Origin: CAVYHX01 sp963768415
Lineage (GTDB): Bacteria; Pseudomonadota; Gammaproteobacteria; UBA9214
Assembly: GCA_963768415.1 (NCBI GenBank)
Contig: CAVYHX010000041.1
Span: 1-33,419, forward strand
DNA length: 33,419 nt
Reading direction: 5' to 3'
Below, one piece after another: positions 27,016 to 33,419 of this stretch; the stretch's first letter is position 1, and the number at the start of each line of letters is the position of its first letter. The notes beneath the pieces were generated by a model, which saw only the letters and a list, made by a program, of their open reading frames with translations, was not told the origin of the DNA and made no database searches. The position numbers were made by a program, and so were the translations under genes.

Positions 27016-27630
27016 ACGGCAGGTTTATCACCATCGAGGGTATCGAGGGTGTTGGTAAAACCACCAATATCGATTTCTTCAACACGCTGCTCGGCCAGGC
27101 GGGAAAGGATGTGCTCCTGACCCGGGAACCGGGCGGCACCGTGGTCGGGGAGGCCATTCGCAAGCTGTTACTGGATCCGGCTATATACCGGCATGGATTC
27201 GAACTGTGAACTGCAGCTGATGTTCGCGGCACGTGCCGAGCATCTTGCCAGGGTCATCTGGCCGGCACTCGAAGCGGGGCGCTGGGTCCTGTGTGACCGC
27301 TTTACCGACGCGACCTACGCATACCAGGGCGGCGGCCGCGGTATCGATATGGCGAAAATTGCCCGCCTGGAAGAGTGGATACAGGGTGATTTTCGTCCCG
27401 ACCTGACCTTGCTGCTGGATGTGCCGGTGGAAATCGGTCTGGCACGCGCCAGTAACGGAATGCACCGGATCGTTTCGAGCAGGAGCAGGTCGAGTTCTTT
27501 ACCAGGGTCCGACAGTGTTACCTGGATATGGCACGACAGGCATAAGCAGCGCTACCGGGTCATTGACGCGAGCGTCCCGCTGGATCAGGTCCAGCAGCAG
27601 CTGGCGGAAGTGCTGCGCACATACCTGTAG
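27012..27630 (+). CDS. tmk: Thymidylate kinase Tmk (three frameshifts)
   Basis: Phosphorylates dTMP to dTDP for DNA synthesis. P-loop GIEGVGKTT, TREPGGT, the DRFTDATYAYQGGGRG segment and DFRPDLTLLLDVP are clear. The frame breaks near 27188 (one extra base), 27466 (one missing) and 27542 (one extra); the short middle frame supplies the expected DRFEQE...FFTRVRQCYLDMA stretch. Corrected length is about 206 residues, normal. The usual downstream genes holB-pilZ-tatD are not present; a binding-protein gene starts 3 bp after the stop. Confidence 0.9.
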
Positions 27631-27633
27631 CGC

Positions 27634-28500
27634 ATGCGACACAGCGCACTGAAAGCCCTGGTATTGATTGTTTGCGGTTTTCTGCAGGCTGGTGCGCTGT
27701 CTGCCGAAGCTGCCCCTGGCAAGTCCGGTTGCCATTCCGGAAAACCACTGGTGTTCGGCTTTCTGCCGCTCGTCAGTGCCGAGAAACTGGTAGCGCGCTT
27801 TGCTCCGCTGGTGAACTATCTCTCCATGCAACTTGATACGGAGATTTATATCGAGACGGCACCGGACTTTACTGAATTCATTCGGCGCACCAATGCCGAG
27901 CGGCGCTATGACCTGCTGTTTACAGCACCGCATTTCTTCTACCAGGCAAGACGCAGGGCAGGGTATCAGTTGCTGGCCAGTGTCGATTCTCCCGGCATGC
28001 CGGCAATCATTGTTGCGCCAGCGAGCGGGCCGGTCCACACCGTCAGCGACCTGAGAAACCGCAAGCTGGCTACCACACACCCCCTGGCACTGGCGACACT
28101 GCTGATCAGAAGACACCTGCTCGAGAACGGCATAAACCCCGACACCGACCTGACCCTGGTGAGCACACCTACCCATAACGCCTCACTGTTATCGTCATAC
28201 TATGGCGTGACAGATGCCTCCGCGCTGATGATGCCGCCATTCCAGGCCGCCGGTGCCGAGGTACGGGACAGCATGCGTGTCGTTGCCGTCACCGGCACGA
28301 CACCCCATATCCCGATCAGTGCGGGGCCGTGGGTCGACGCAAGCTGCAAGACCGCAATCAGCGCAATCCTGGTTGGCATGAATTCAACGTCGGAAGGGCT
28401 GAATATTCTCAAACACATCAAGTTCAAAGGCTTTGTCGCAGCATCCCCCGACAACTACGACCAGCTCGAGTGGGCCGCCGACCTGATAGAGCCTGAATGA
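27634..28500 (+). CDS. PhnD-like phosphate/phosphonate-type periplasmic binding protein
   Basis: 288 residues with a signal peptide (about residues 1-26, cleavage near LSAEA). The mature part has the PhnD/SsuA-like fold pattern: VFGFLPLVSAEKLVARFAPLVNYLS, then YDLLFTAPHFFYQARR and a domain crossover around SDLRNRKLATTHPLALATLLIR. No ABC permease or ATPase gene lies beside it; instead its TGA overlaps the ATG of a histidine kinase gene by 4 bp. It is therefore more likely a ligand-sensing subunit for that kinase than a transporter part, comparable in logic to TorT or HptA. The ligand is unknown; phosphate, phosphite, phosphonate or another oxyanion are possible. Confidence 0.85.
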   Translation: MRHSALKALVLIVCGFLQAGALSAEAAPGKSGCHSGKPLVFGFLPLVSAEKLVARFAPLVNYLSMQLDTEIYIETAPDFTEFIRRTNAERRYDLLFTAPHFFYQARRRAGYQLLASVDSPGMPAIIVAPASGPVHTVSDLRNRKLATTHPLALATLLIRRHLLENGINPDTDLTLVSTPTHNASLLSSYYGVTDASALMMPPFQAAGAEVRDSMRVVAVTGTTPHIPISAGPWVDASCKTAISAILVGMNSTSEGLNILKHIKFKGFVAASPDNYDQLEWAADLIEPE

Positions 28501-29903
28501 AGAAAAATATTATCTCCCTGATACGTTCCTTGCGCTTCCGGCTGATCGCCGTCGTCGTGTTGATAGAAATTGTCATGCTTTCATTGCTGGTCTGGAGCAA
28601 CATACTTATTATCCAGAGCACACATGCGGACCGCCTGCGCGATACCGCAGACAGTATAGTTCAGCAGATTGCCAATACCTCCGGGAACTACATGGTCGCC
28701 GTCGACTATGCGAGTTTGCGGGATTATCTGCATAACGTTCTGAAACACCGGGAACTCTCCTATCTGATTATTCTCGACAGGGCCGGCAGTCCGGTCGTCT
28801 CGATCGGCGAGACACCTGTGACCATCCCGCCAGGGACGGATTCAAACCCGCTGGATGTTGATGATGGTATCTATGACAGCGCACGTGAAATACAGGTTGC
28901 CGGGCAACCCATGGGGCGGGTGCTGATGGGGTTCTCGCTTGGCTTCATGAATGATGCGATTAAAAAGTCACGTATTCGCGGTATCGCCATCGCAGCGACT
29001 GAAATCATTCTGACTGTCATCGCCACCGTGCTGATCGGGCTGCGCCTCACGCGCCGGCTGGGAGGTCTTTCGGACGCCGCAGAGGCAGTGGCTGTCGGCA
29101 ACTATTCAGTCGTGGTGCCGACCGAAACAGCCGATGAGGTAGGCAGGACCGCGGCCGCCTTTAATCGCATGGTCAGCGAAGTGTCGAGCCGCACCCGCCA
29201 GCTGGAACAGGCCGAGGCCAGGGCAACCGGGTTGCTTGCGGAGAACCGAAAACTGGTCCATGCCTCGCTTGAAGTGCAGGAAGAGGAAAGGAAGCATCTG
29301 GCACGCGAGCTGCATGACGAGCTGGGCCAGTGCATAACGGCAATACAGGCAGATGCCGAGTCCATCCATGATCTCGCCGGGGAATGCGATGAACGCATCA
29401 AAAAGAGTTCCACGGCCATAATGGACGTCTCCACGCATATCTATGATGTGGTTCATTCCATGATGCAGCGCCTGCGTCCCGGTACCCTCGACGATCTGGG
29501 ACTTGAAGATGCACTGCAGGACGAAATCGAAACCTGGCGCAAAAGGAACCCGCGTACCAGTGTAACCTTTACTGTGTCCGGCGAACTTGCGAACCTGGGT
29601 GAGCGGATCAATATATCGATTTTCCGGATCGTCCAGGAGTGCCTGACCAATATTGCCAGGCATGCCGCCGCCACCCACACAAACATCGACCTGGATAACC
29701 GGGGCGGTCAACTCGAACTCAGGGTCAGGGATGATGGCCGCGGCATGGATATGACCGAAAACACCAACGGACTCGGCTTGATCGGCATGCGCGAACGCAT
29801 CGAGGCGCTGGGAGGAAGTTTTCTCCTGGAATCGGAACCTGGCAAGGGAGTATCGATTATGGTCACCATACCCGCAACGAACACAGGCAATATGCAGAAA
29901 TGA
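28497..29903 (+). CDS. NarL-system-type sensor histidine kinase (HAMP, HisKA_3, HATPase_c)
   Basis: 468 residues. One membrane helix at about residues 14-38, a periplasmic region of about 120 residues, a second helix (about 161-183), HAMP (about 184-237), a coiled-coil linker, the HisKA_3 dimerisation domain with phospho-accepting H273 (ARELHDELGQ) and a C-terminal HATPase_c domain with N-box (VQECLTNIARHA) and G-boxes (DDGRGMD, GLGLIGMRERI). It shares 4-bp overlaps with the binding-protein gene upstream and the regulator gene downstream, so all three are probably made together. The periplasmic region is the likely docking site for the binding protein. Confidence 0.93.
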   Translation: MKKNIISLIRSLRFRLIAVVVLIEIVMLSLLVWSNILIIQSTHADRLRDTADSIVQQIANTSGNYMVAVDYASLRDYLHNVLKHRELSYLIILDRAGSPVVSIGETPVTIPPGTDSNPLDVDDGIYDSAREIQVAGQPMGRVLMGFSLGFMNDAIKKSRIRGIAIAATEIILTVIATVLIGLRLTRRLGGLSDAAEAVAVGNYSVVVPTETADEVGRTAAAFNRMVSEVSSRTRQLEQAEARATGLLAENRKLVHASLEVQEEERKHLARELHDELGQCITAIQADAESIHDLAGECDERIKKSSTAIMDVSTHIYDVVHSMMQRLRPGTLDDLGLEDALQDEIETWRKRNPRTSVTFTVSGELANLGERINISIFRIVQECLTNIARHAAATHTNIDLDNRGGQLELRVRDDGRGMDMTENTNGLGLIGMRERIEALGGSFLLESEPGKGVSIMVTIPATNTGNMQK

Positions 29904-30547
29904 ACGCAACGCCCGCTATCAATGTGCTGCTGGCGGATGACCACGAAGTCGTACGTGCCGGGTACCGGCGTTTACTCGAGACAACCACCGACATTGCTGT
30001 CGTGGCAGAGGCCTGCAGCGGGGAAGAGGCATACCAGCGGTTTTTCGAACACCATCCCGATGTACTGGTCATGGACCTGTCCATGCCGGGCATGGGGGGA
30101 CTGGAGGCGAGCCGGAAAATTCTGGCCCGGGACAAAACCGCCAGGATCCTGGTCTTCAGTGTCCACGAAAACGAGGTCTATCTGAACCGGGCCCTCGAAA
30201 CGGGGATACTGGGTTACATCTCCAAACGCAGTGCCTCGCAGGTGATGATCGATGCAGTACGGCAGGTGGCGGGCGGGGAGGCCTACATTGGCCAGGAGAT
30301 GATGACGTACCTGCTCAACCGCAAAATCACCCCGGAGAGCGAATCTCTCGCGGGCCTGTCACCCCGGGAATTCGAGGTATTCCACCTGCTTGCCAACAGT
30401 AAATCGGTAAACGAAATCGCGGCGATACTCAACATCAGCCCGAAAACCGCCGGCCATCACTGCACCAGTGTTAAGCGAAAACTCGCGGTCTCCGATATCG
30501 CCGCCTTGACCCGTCTCGCAATTCGCCTGGGCATCACGACCCCGTAG
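29900..30547 (+). CDS. NarL/FixJ-family response regulator
   Basis: 215 residues. The N-terminal receiver domain has the acidic pair D13-D14, phospho-acceptor D59 (VLVMDLSMPG) and the conserved lysine in GYISKRSAS. The C-terminal LuxR-type helix-turn-helix starts at about residue 152 (LSPREFEVFHLLANSKSVNEIAAILNIS). The start ATG overlaps the kinase stop. Cognate partner of the upstream HisKA_3 kinase; targets are unknown, but the SoxB-like gene 200 bp downstream, preceded by a dyad, is an obvious candidate. Confidence 0.94.
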   Translation: MNATPAINVLLADDHEVVRAGYRRLLETTTDIAVVAEACSGEEAYQRFFEHHPDVLVMDLSMPGMGGLEASRKILARDKTARILVFSVHENEVYLNRALETGILGYISKRSASQVMIDAVRQVAGGEAYIGQEMMTYLLNRKITPESESLAGLSPREFEVFHLLANSKSVNEIAAILNISPKTAGHHCTSVKRKLAVSDIAALTRLAIRLGITTP

Positions 30548-30614
30548 CCCGTAGCTGCCGAATCCGGCCGCCAGGCTGAACGGCCCCCGCGCATATCAGG
30601 ACATTATGATTTTC

Positions 30615-30641
30615 TAATCGGTACTCCACTCATCCCGATTA
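30615..30641 (+). promoter_or_regulatory. Dyad symmetry upstream of SoxB-like gene (operator or hairpin)
   Basis: A perfect 7-bp inverted repeat TAATCGG / CCGATTA with a 13-base spacer ends exactly where an AAGGAG ribosome site begins. It could be a binding site for the adjacent response regulator or an RNA hairpin affecting translation of the small frame at 30654. A TATGAT box (30605-30610) stands just upstream, without a clear -35. Confidence 0.4.
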
Positions 30642-30653
30642 AGGAGTTTCCCT

Positions 30654-30698
30654 ATGTCCCGGCCGGCACCCGGAACCTATGCTGTGCTCTCGTCCTGA
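30654..30698 (+). CDS. Possible 14-residue leader peptide
   Basis: ATG-initiated frame encoding MSRPAPGTYAVLSS, with a consensus AAGGAG site 7 bases upstream, better than those of most genes here. It ends about 56 bp before the SoxB-like start and is followed by a weak 5-bp stem (GGCTG / CAGCC, 30701-30717) and TATTTT. It may be a regulatory upstream frame or chance. No known family. Confidence 0.3.
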   Translation: MSRPAPGTYAVLSS

Positions 30699-30754
30699 CT
30701 GGCTGGCGCAATCAGCCGTATTTTCAGAATAATTAATGCAGAGAGGAGCGCAAG

Positions 30755-32902
30755 ATGAAACCCCTTAACCAATCCAACCGGGGCAGCAGATGGCTGTTAC
30801 CCCTGATCCTGGCATTCGCTGCCTGCGGTGCACAGGCAGGTAAACGCGATGTCATTACCCTCATTGAAATGGGTGACCTGCACGGTACCCTGGTCCCGCA
30901 TGCGGCGGTATTTACCGAACTCGATGGCAGCGAGCGGCAGGTGGCCAGTGCCGGCGGCCTGGCCCGGCTGAAGTTTCTCGTGGATGACATCCGTGCGGAC
31001 AATCCGGACGGGAATGTGCTGTTGTCGGCCGGTGACCTGACCCACGGCAGTGCCGAGGGACTGTTCACCGTCGGCGATGCCATGATGAAGGCGATGAACG
31101 CCTTCGATATCGATGTATTCACCCCGGGCAACTGGGACTTCGGCTACGGCGCCGCGGTCTTCCGCAACCGCTTTGCCACGACCCCGCCGTTCCCGTCACC
31201 ACCGCCCAACATCGCGGTCATGGCCGCTTACGAGAATTGCACGGGGGCGCCGGCAGGTACCTGTACCGAACGTAACGGTATCATCCAGGCGAATTTCCCG
31301 GCCGTTGCCGTCAATCTCTACAACGCGGCACCGTTACCGCCACAATTTCTGGGTAATCGGGTTCTGGACCCCTACAAGATTATCGAACGCAAAGGTGTCA
31401 AGATTGCGGTGATCGGTCTCACAGCATCAATTGTTCCCCAGCAGGCCGACGCCTTCAATATCACCTTCCGCTTTACCCAGGGCGTAGATGAAATGCCCGG
31501 AATCATCGACATGGTCAGAAATGATTCCGACTGTGGCGGTGATTGTCTTATCGTGGTCCAGTCCGAGCTCGGTCTGCCGCAAAATCTCAAGATCGCGCAG
31601 AGCTTCAAGGACATCGACGTGATGTACTCGGCACACACCCACGAGGCGACACTCGGAGCATTCCTGGCAACTGACAAGGAAATTATCCGGACCACGCCGG
31701 GGCTGCCGCTCAGCAATTATGAGCGCAAACAAGTGCGTAAAGGGGCGGCTATTGTCGTGGAGACCAACCGTGATATGTATGTAGGCCGGCTCGACCTGGA
31801 AGTGCAGAACGGTCGGGTGGTCGATTTCGAGTGGGAGAACATTCCGGTCGATGCTTCCATCGAAGAAGACGCGGACATGGCGGCACTGGTCGCGTCCATC
31901 GAGGCACCCTTTCTCAACGGTCCTGATTTCATTCCGCATAGCTTCATGCCGGGCGGATTCGGCAACGACACCAATGCTCGCGGCCTGCGGCTCGTCGATG
32001 GCCTCGACACCGAGGTCGGCGAGACCGATACCCTGTTGCTGCGGCATCACGTGCTGGAAGACACGCTCAACAACTTCATCGCCGATGGCATCCTGGCGGT
32101 GACTGATTCAATCGCCGCCAGCAGCGGGATTCCGGGCTGGAACGGGGTGGATCTGTCCATGGCCAACGGCTTTCGCTTTGGCAATGCTGTCCTGCCGGGT
32201 GATGCCATCACGCTGCGCGACCTGTACACCTGGTTCCCGATCGGACCGGCCGTCAATGTCGCCGACTTCTCCGGACGGGCGGTGCAGAACAGCCTTGATG
32301 TCATCCTCAATGCCGTCTTCAACCGCAATGCCTTCCTGCAGCGCGGTGGCTGGTACCTGGGGCTGGCGAACATGACGCAGAAGATAGACCTGAAGAACCG
32401 GCCGTTCAACAGTTCCAGTGGCCGTATCGTGGAAACCACCATCGGCGGTATGCCACTCGATCCCAGCAAGCGTTACGTCTTTGCCTCCTGCTACGGCCAT
32501 GGCAATCCGCTGGATGAGGTCTGCCGTACCGGCGGGGGCGCCAATTTCCGCTTCTTTGCACTTGCCGACGGGACTGACTACACAAGCAACATCAGCCTGG
32601 AGATGCCGGTCAACGACATGAATATCATCGTCGGTGCAGCGGTCAAGCAAGTAGCGCCGGATAATTTCCTGCACCCGGTACATGCCATGCGCTTGTTCCT
32701 GGACGACTTGCCGGGCAAGTTGGTGAAAGAGACGCAATTCGGCGTAGGCAGGATAACGACGGTGGATTCAACCACGGTGGGCAATCCCGCAGAAAATGAG
32801 GCAGACCAGATTGGCCAGCCGGACAACACGCCGGATCCAACCCTGGTACAACCACCGTTTGGTGCGGGTCCGACGTTCTTCTCCGGTATTCTTGGTGATT
32901 AA
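30755..32902 (+). CDS. Secreted SoxB/5'-nucleotidase-like metallophosphoesterase
   Basis: 715 residues. A signal peptide ends near GAQA-GK (residues 1-28). The N-terminal metallophosphoesterase domain has D41xH43G (GDLHGTLVP), SAGDLTHGS, TPGNWDFGYG and YSAHTHEAT; the C-terminal 5'-nucleotidase-type domain has ANGFRFGNAVLPGDAITLRDLY. UshA-type nucleotidases have GNHE, whereas SoxB thiosulfohydrolases have GHWEF; here GNWDF is intermediate, and the C-terminal domain also reads like SoxB. No other sox genes are visible. Likely a periplasmic di-metal hydrolase with a sulfur or phosphate-ester substrate; the exact reaction is unknown. GAGAGGAG precedes the ATG. A DsrE-family gene follows after a terminator. 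Confidence 0.85.
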   Translation: MKPLNQSNRGSRWLLPLILAFAACGAQAGKRDVITLIEMGDLHGTLVPHAAVFTELDGSERQVASAGGLARLKFLVDDIRADNPDGNVLLSAGDLTHGSAEGLFTVGDAMMKAMNAFDIDVFTPGNWDFGYGAAVFRNRFATTPPFPSPPPNIAVMAAYENCTGAPAGTCTERNGIIQANFPAVAVNLYNAAPLPPQFLGNRVLDPYKIIERKGVKIAVIGLTASIVPQQADAFNITFRFTQGVDEMPGIIDMVRNDSDCGGDCLIVVQSELGLPQNLKIAQSFKDIDVMYSAHTHEATLGAFLATDKEIIRTTPGLPLSNYERKQVRKGAAIVVETNRDMYVGRLDLEVQNGRVVDFEWENIPVDASIEEDADMAALVASIEAPFLNGPDFIPHSFMPGGFGNDTNARGLRLVDGLDTEVGETDTLLLRHHVLEDTLNNFIADGILAVTDSIAASSGIPGWNGVDLSMANGFRFGNAVLPGDAITLRDLYTWFPIGPAVNVADFSGRAVQNSLDVILNAVFNRNAFLQRGGWYLGLANMTQKIDLKNRPFNSSSGRIVETTIGGMPLDPSKRYVFASCYGHGNPLDEVCRTGGGANFRFFALADGTDYTSNISLEMPVNDMNIIVGAAVKQVAPDNFLHPVHAMRLFLDDLPGKLVKETQFGVGRITTVDSTTVGNPAENEADQIGQPDNTPDPTLVQPPFGAGPTFFSGILGD

Positions 32903-32938
32903 ACAATCCGGCAGTTGCTAGTTACTGTCATGTAATGC

Positions 32939-32983
32939 AACTCCGTGACCGGTGTTACACTGCTGGTCACGGAGTTATTTTTT
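32939..32983 (+). terminator. Rho-independent terminator after SoxB-like gene
   Basis: A perfect 12-bp stem (AACTCCGTGACC / GGTCACGGAGTT) with a 14-nt loop runs into ATTTTTT. It ends the SoxB-like transcript, so the DsrE-like gene downstream needs its own promoter. Confidence 0.93.
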
Positions 32984-33190
32984 GGTAACAAATGAACCTG
33001 ATAATGCCTGCTGCACAACGGAAATTATATTTTTCTGATACGTATGGAAATAGAATCGCCGGAATAGACGTCCATTCTGAATACGAACTGGAATTCCGAT
33101 TCACTCAGATTTGACTCAGGGCCGTCGAGGCCCCCAATAACCCTGAGATCAGTTCACCGCGACGGGGACTTCATGAAACTGGAGATGCAC

Positions 33191-33419
33191 ATGAAACCGA
33201 TGAAGATATGCCTGTCACTGGCGACGGTGGTCGCCTTGCTGTTTACCGGCAGTGTCATCGCGAATGAAAGGTACGGCAAACAGAAAGTCGTCTATAACAT
33301 CAACTACGATGAACCCAAGACGCAGGCGGGCGCCTTGCGCAATATCCAGAATCACATCAATGCGGTGGGTGCGGAGAACCTGGACCTGAAGGTGGTCATA
33401 CACGGCAACGGGCTGTCAC
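33191..33419 (+). CDS. DsrE-family protein, N-terminal part (runs off window)
   Basis: The frame is open to the right edge; about 76 residues are visible. In-frame starts exist at 33173, 33185, 33191 and 33200; I chose 33191 because GGAG lies 6 bases upstream and the product then has a clean signal peptide (MKPMKICLSLATVVALLFTG..., cleavage near SVIA). The mature start KVVYNINYDEP...ALRNIQNHINAVG...LKVVIHGNG is the pattern of DsrE/DsrF-like proteins, a family including sulfur-relay and sulfur-trafficking proteins. Secretion distinguishes it from cytoplasmic DsrEFH. Beside a SoxB-like gene it supports sulfur chemistry in the periplasm, by inference. A TTGACT box at 33111-33116 could be a -35, but no good -10 follows. 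Confidence 0.75.
   Translation, partial: MKPMKICLSLATVVALLFTGSVIANERYGKQKVVYNINYDEPKTQAGALRNIQNHINAVGAENLDLKVVIHGNGLS

Noticed and set aside
21149..27545. Programmed ribosomal frameshifting as the cause of the split genes
   Set aside because: There are too many sites, at unrelated sequences, without slippery heptamers or conserved downstream structures, in families that never use it.
27499..28176. 225-codon minus-strand frame over tmk and the binding-protein gene
   Set aside because: It crosses two genes supported by motifs on the plus strand and has no domain signature.
30755..30838. Lipoprotein signal (lipobox) in the SoxB-like protein
   Set aside because: The cysteine is preceded by FAA, which lacks the usual Leu/Val/Ile at -3; an ordinary signal peptidase I site (AQA) follows directly.
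1..33419. tRNA, rRNA, prophage or insertion-sequence genes
   Set aside because: I saw no cloverleaf-like sequences, transposase or integrase motifs anywhere in the window.

Overview
The window is a GC-rich stretch of about 33 kb (my estimate, high-fifties percent G+C) from a gammaproteobacterial chromosome. The evidence is the classic gene blocks lolCD-comEC-exbBD-lpxK-ycaR-kdsB-ptp, rne/rluC-HAD-sppA-maf and yceD-rpmF-plsX-fabHDG-acpP-fabF-pabBC-mltG-tmk. The proteins resemble those of Pseudomonas/Chromatiales-type bacteria. A SoxB-like phosphoesterase followed by a DsrE-like protein at the right edge suggests a sulfur-oxidising lineage, but genus cannot be read from the sequence.

Layout. 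(1) 1-2492: C-terminal end of a very large secreted RTX adhesin with Calx-beta-like repeats, a von Willebrand A domain and RTX calcium-binding repeats, closed by a strong terminator. (2) 2635-10647: an envelope block for lipoprotein export, DNA uptake, an ExbB/ExbD proton channel, lipid A and Kdo synthesis (lpxK, kdsB) and a small tyrosine phosphatase. (3) 10657-17048: rne (minus) divergent from rluC, a HAD phosphatase and a S49 peptidase, then maf (minus), with a REP-like palindrome between the last two. (4) 17195-27630: 23S rRNA accumulation protein, ribosomal protein L32, phospholipid and fatty-acid synthesis, folate precursor synthesis, septal-zone murein lyase and dTMP kinase. (5) 27634-30547: a tightly overlapping three-gene sensory operon (PhnD-like binding protein, histidine kinase, NarL-type regulator). 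(6) 30548-33419: a regulatory-looking leader, a secreted SoxB/5'-nucleotidase-like protein, a terminator and the start of a DsrE-family protein.

The most unusual technical feature is a dense run of single-base frameshifts confined to about 21.15-27.55 kb. It hits fabG, fabF, pabB, pabC, mltG and tmk, about 23 events by my reconstruction, plus an isolated one in lolD. The encoded protein pieces remain well conserved, so I read these mostly as sequence or consensus errors in a poorly covered stretch rather than gene decay. The affected genes are annotated over their full reconstructed span.

The best candidate for new biology is the right-hand 6 kb. A binding-protein/kinase/regulator module sits where holB-pilZ-tatD would normally follow tmk. 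It leads into a SoxB-like protein whose NHE-type catalytic motif reads NWD, and a DsrE-like protein. This may be a periplasmic sensing system linked to sulfur or oxyanion chemistry.
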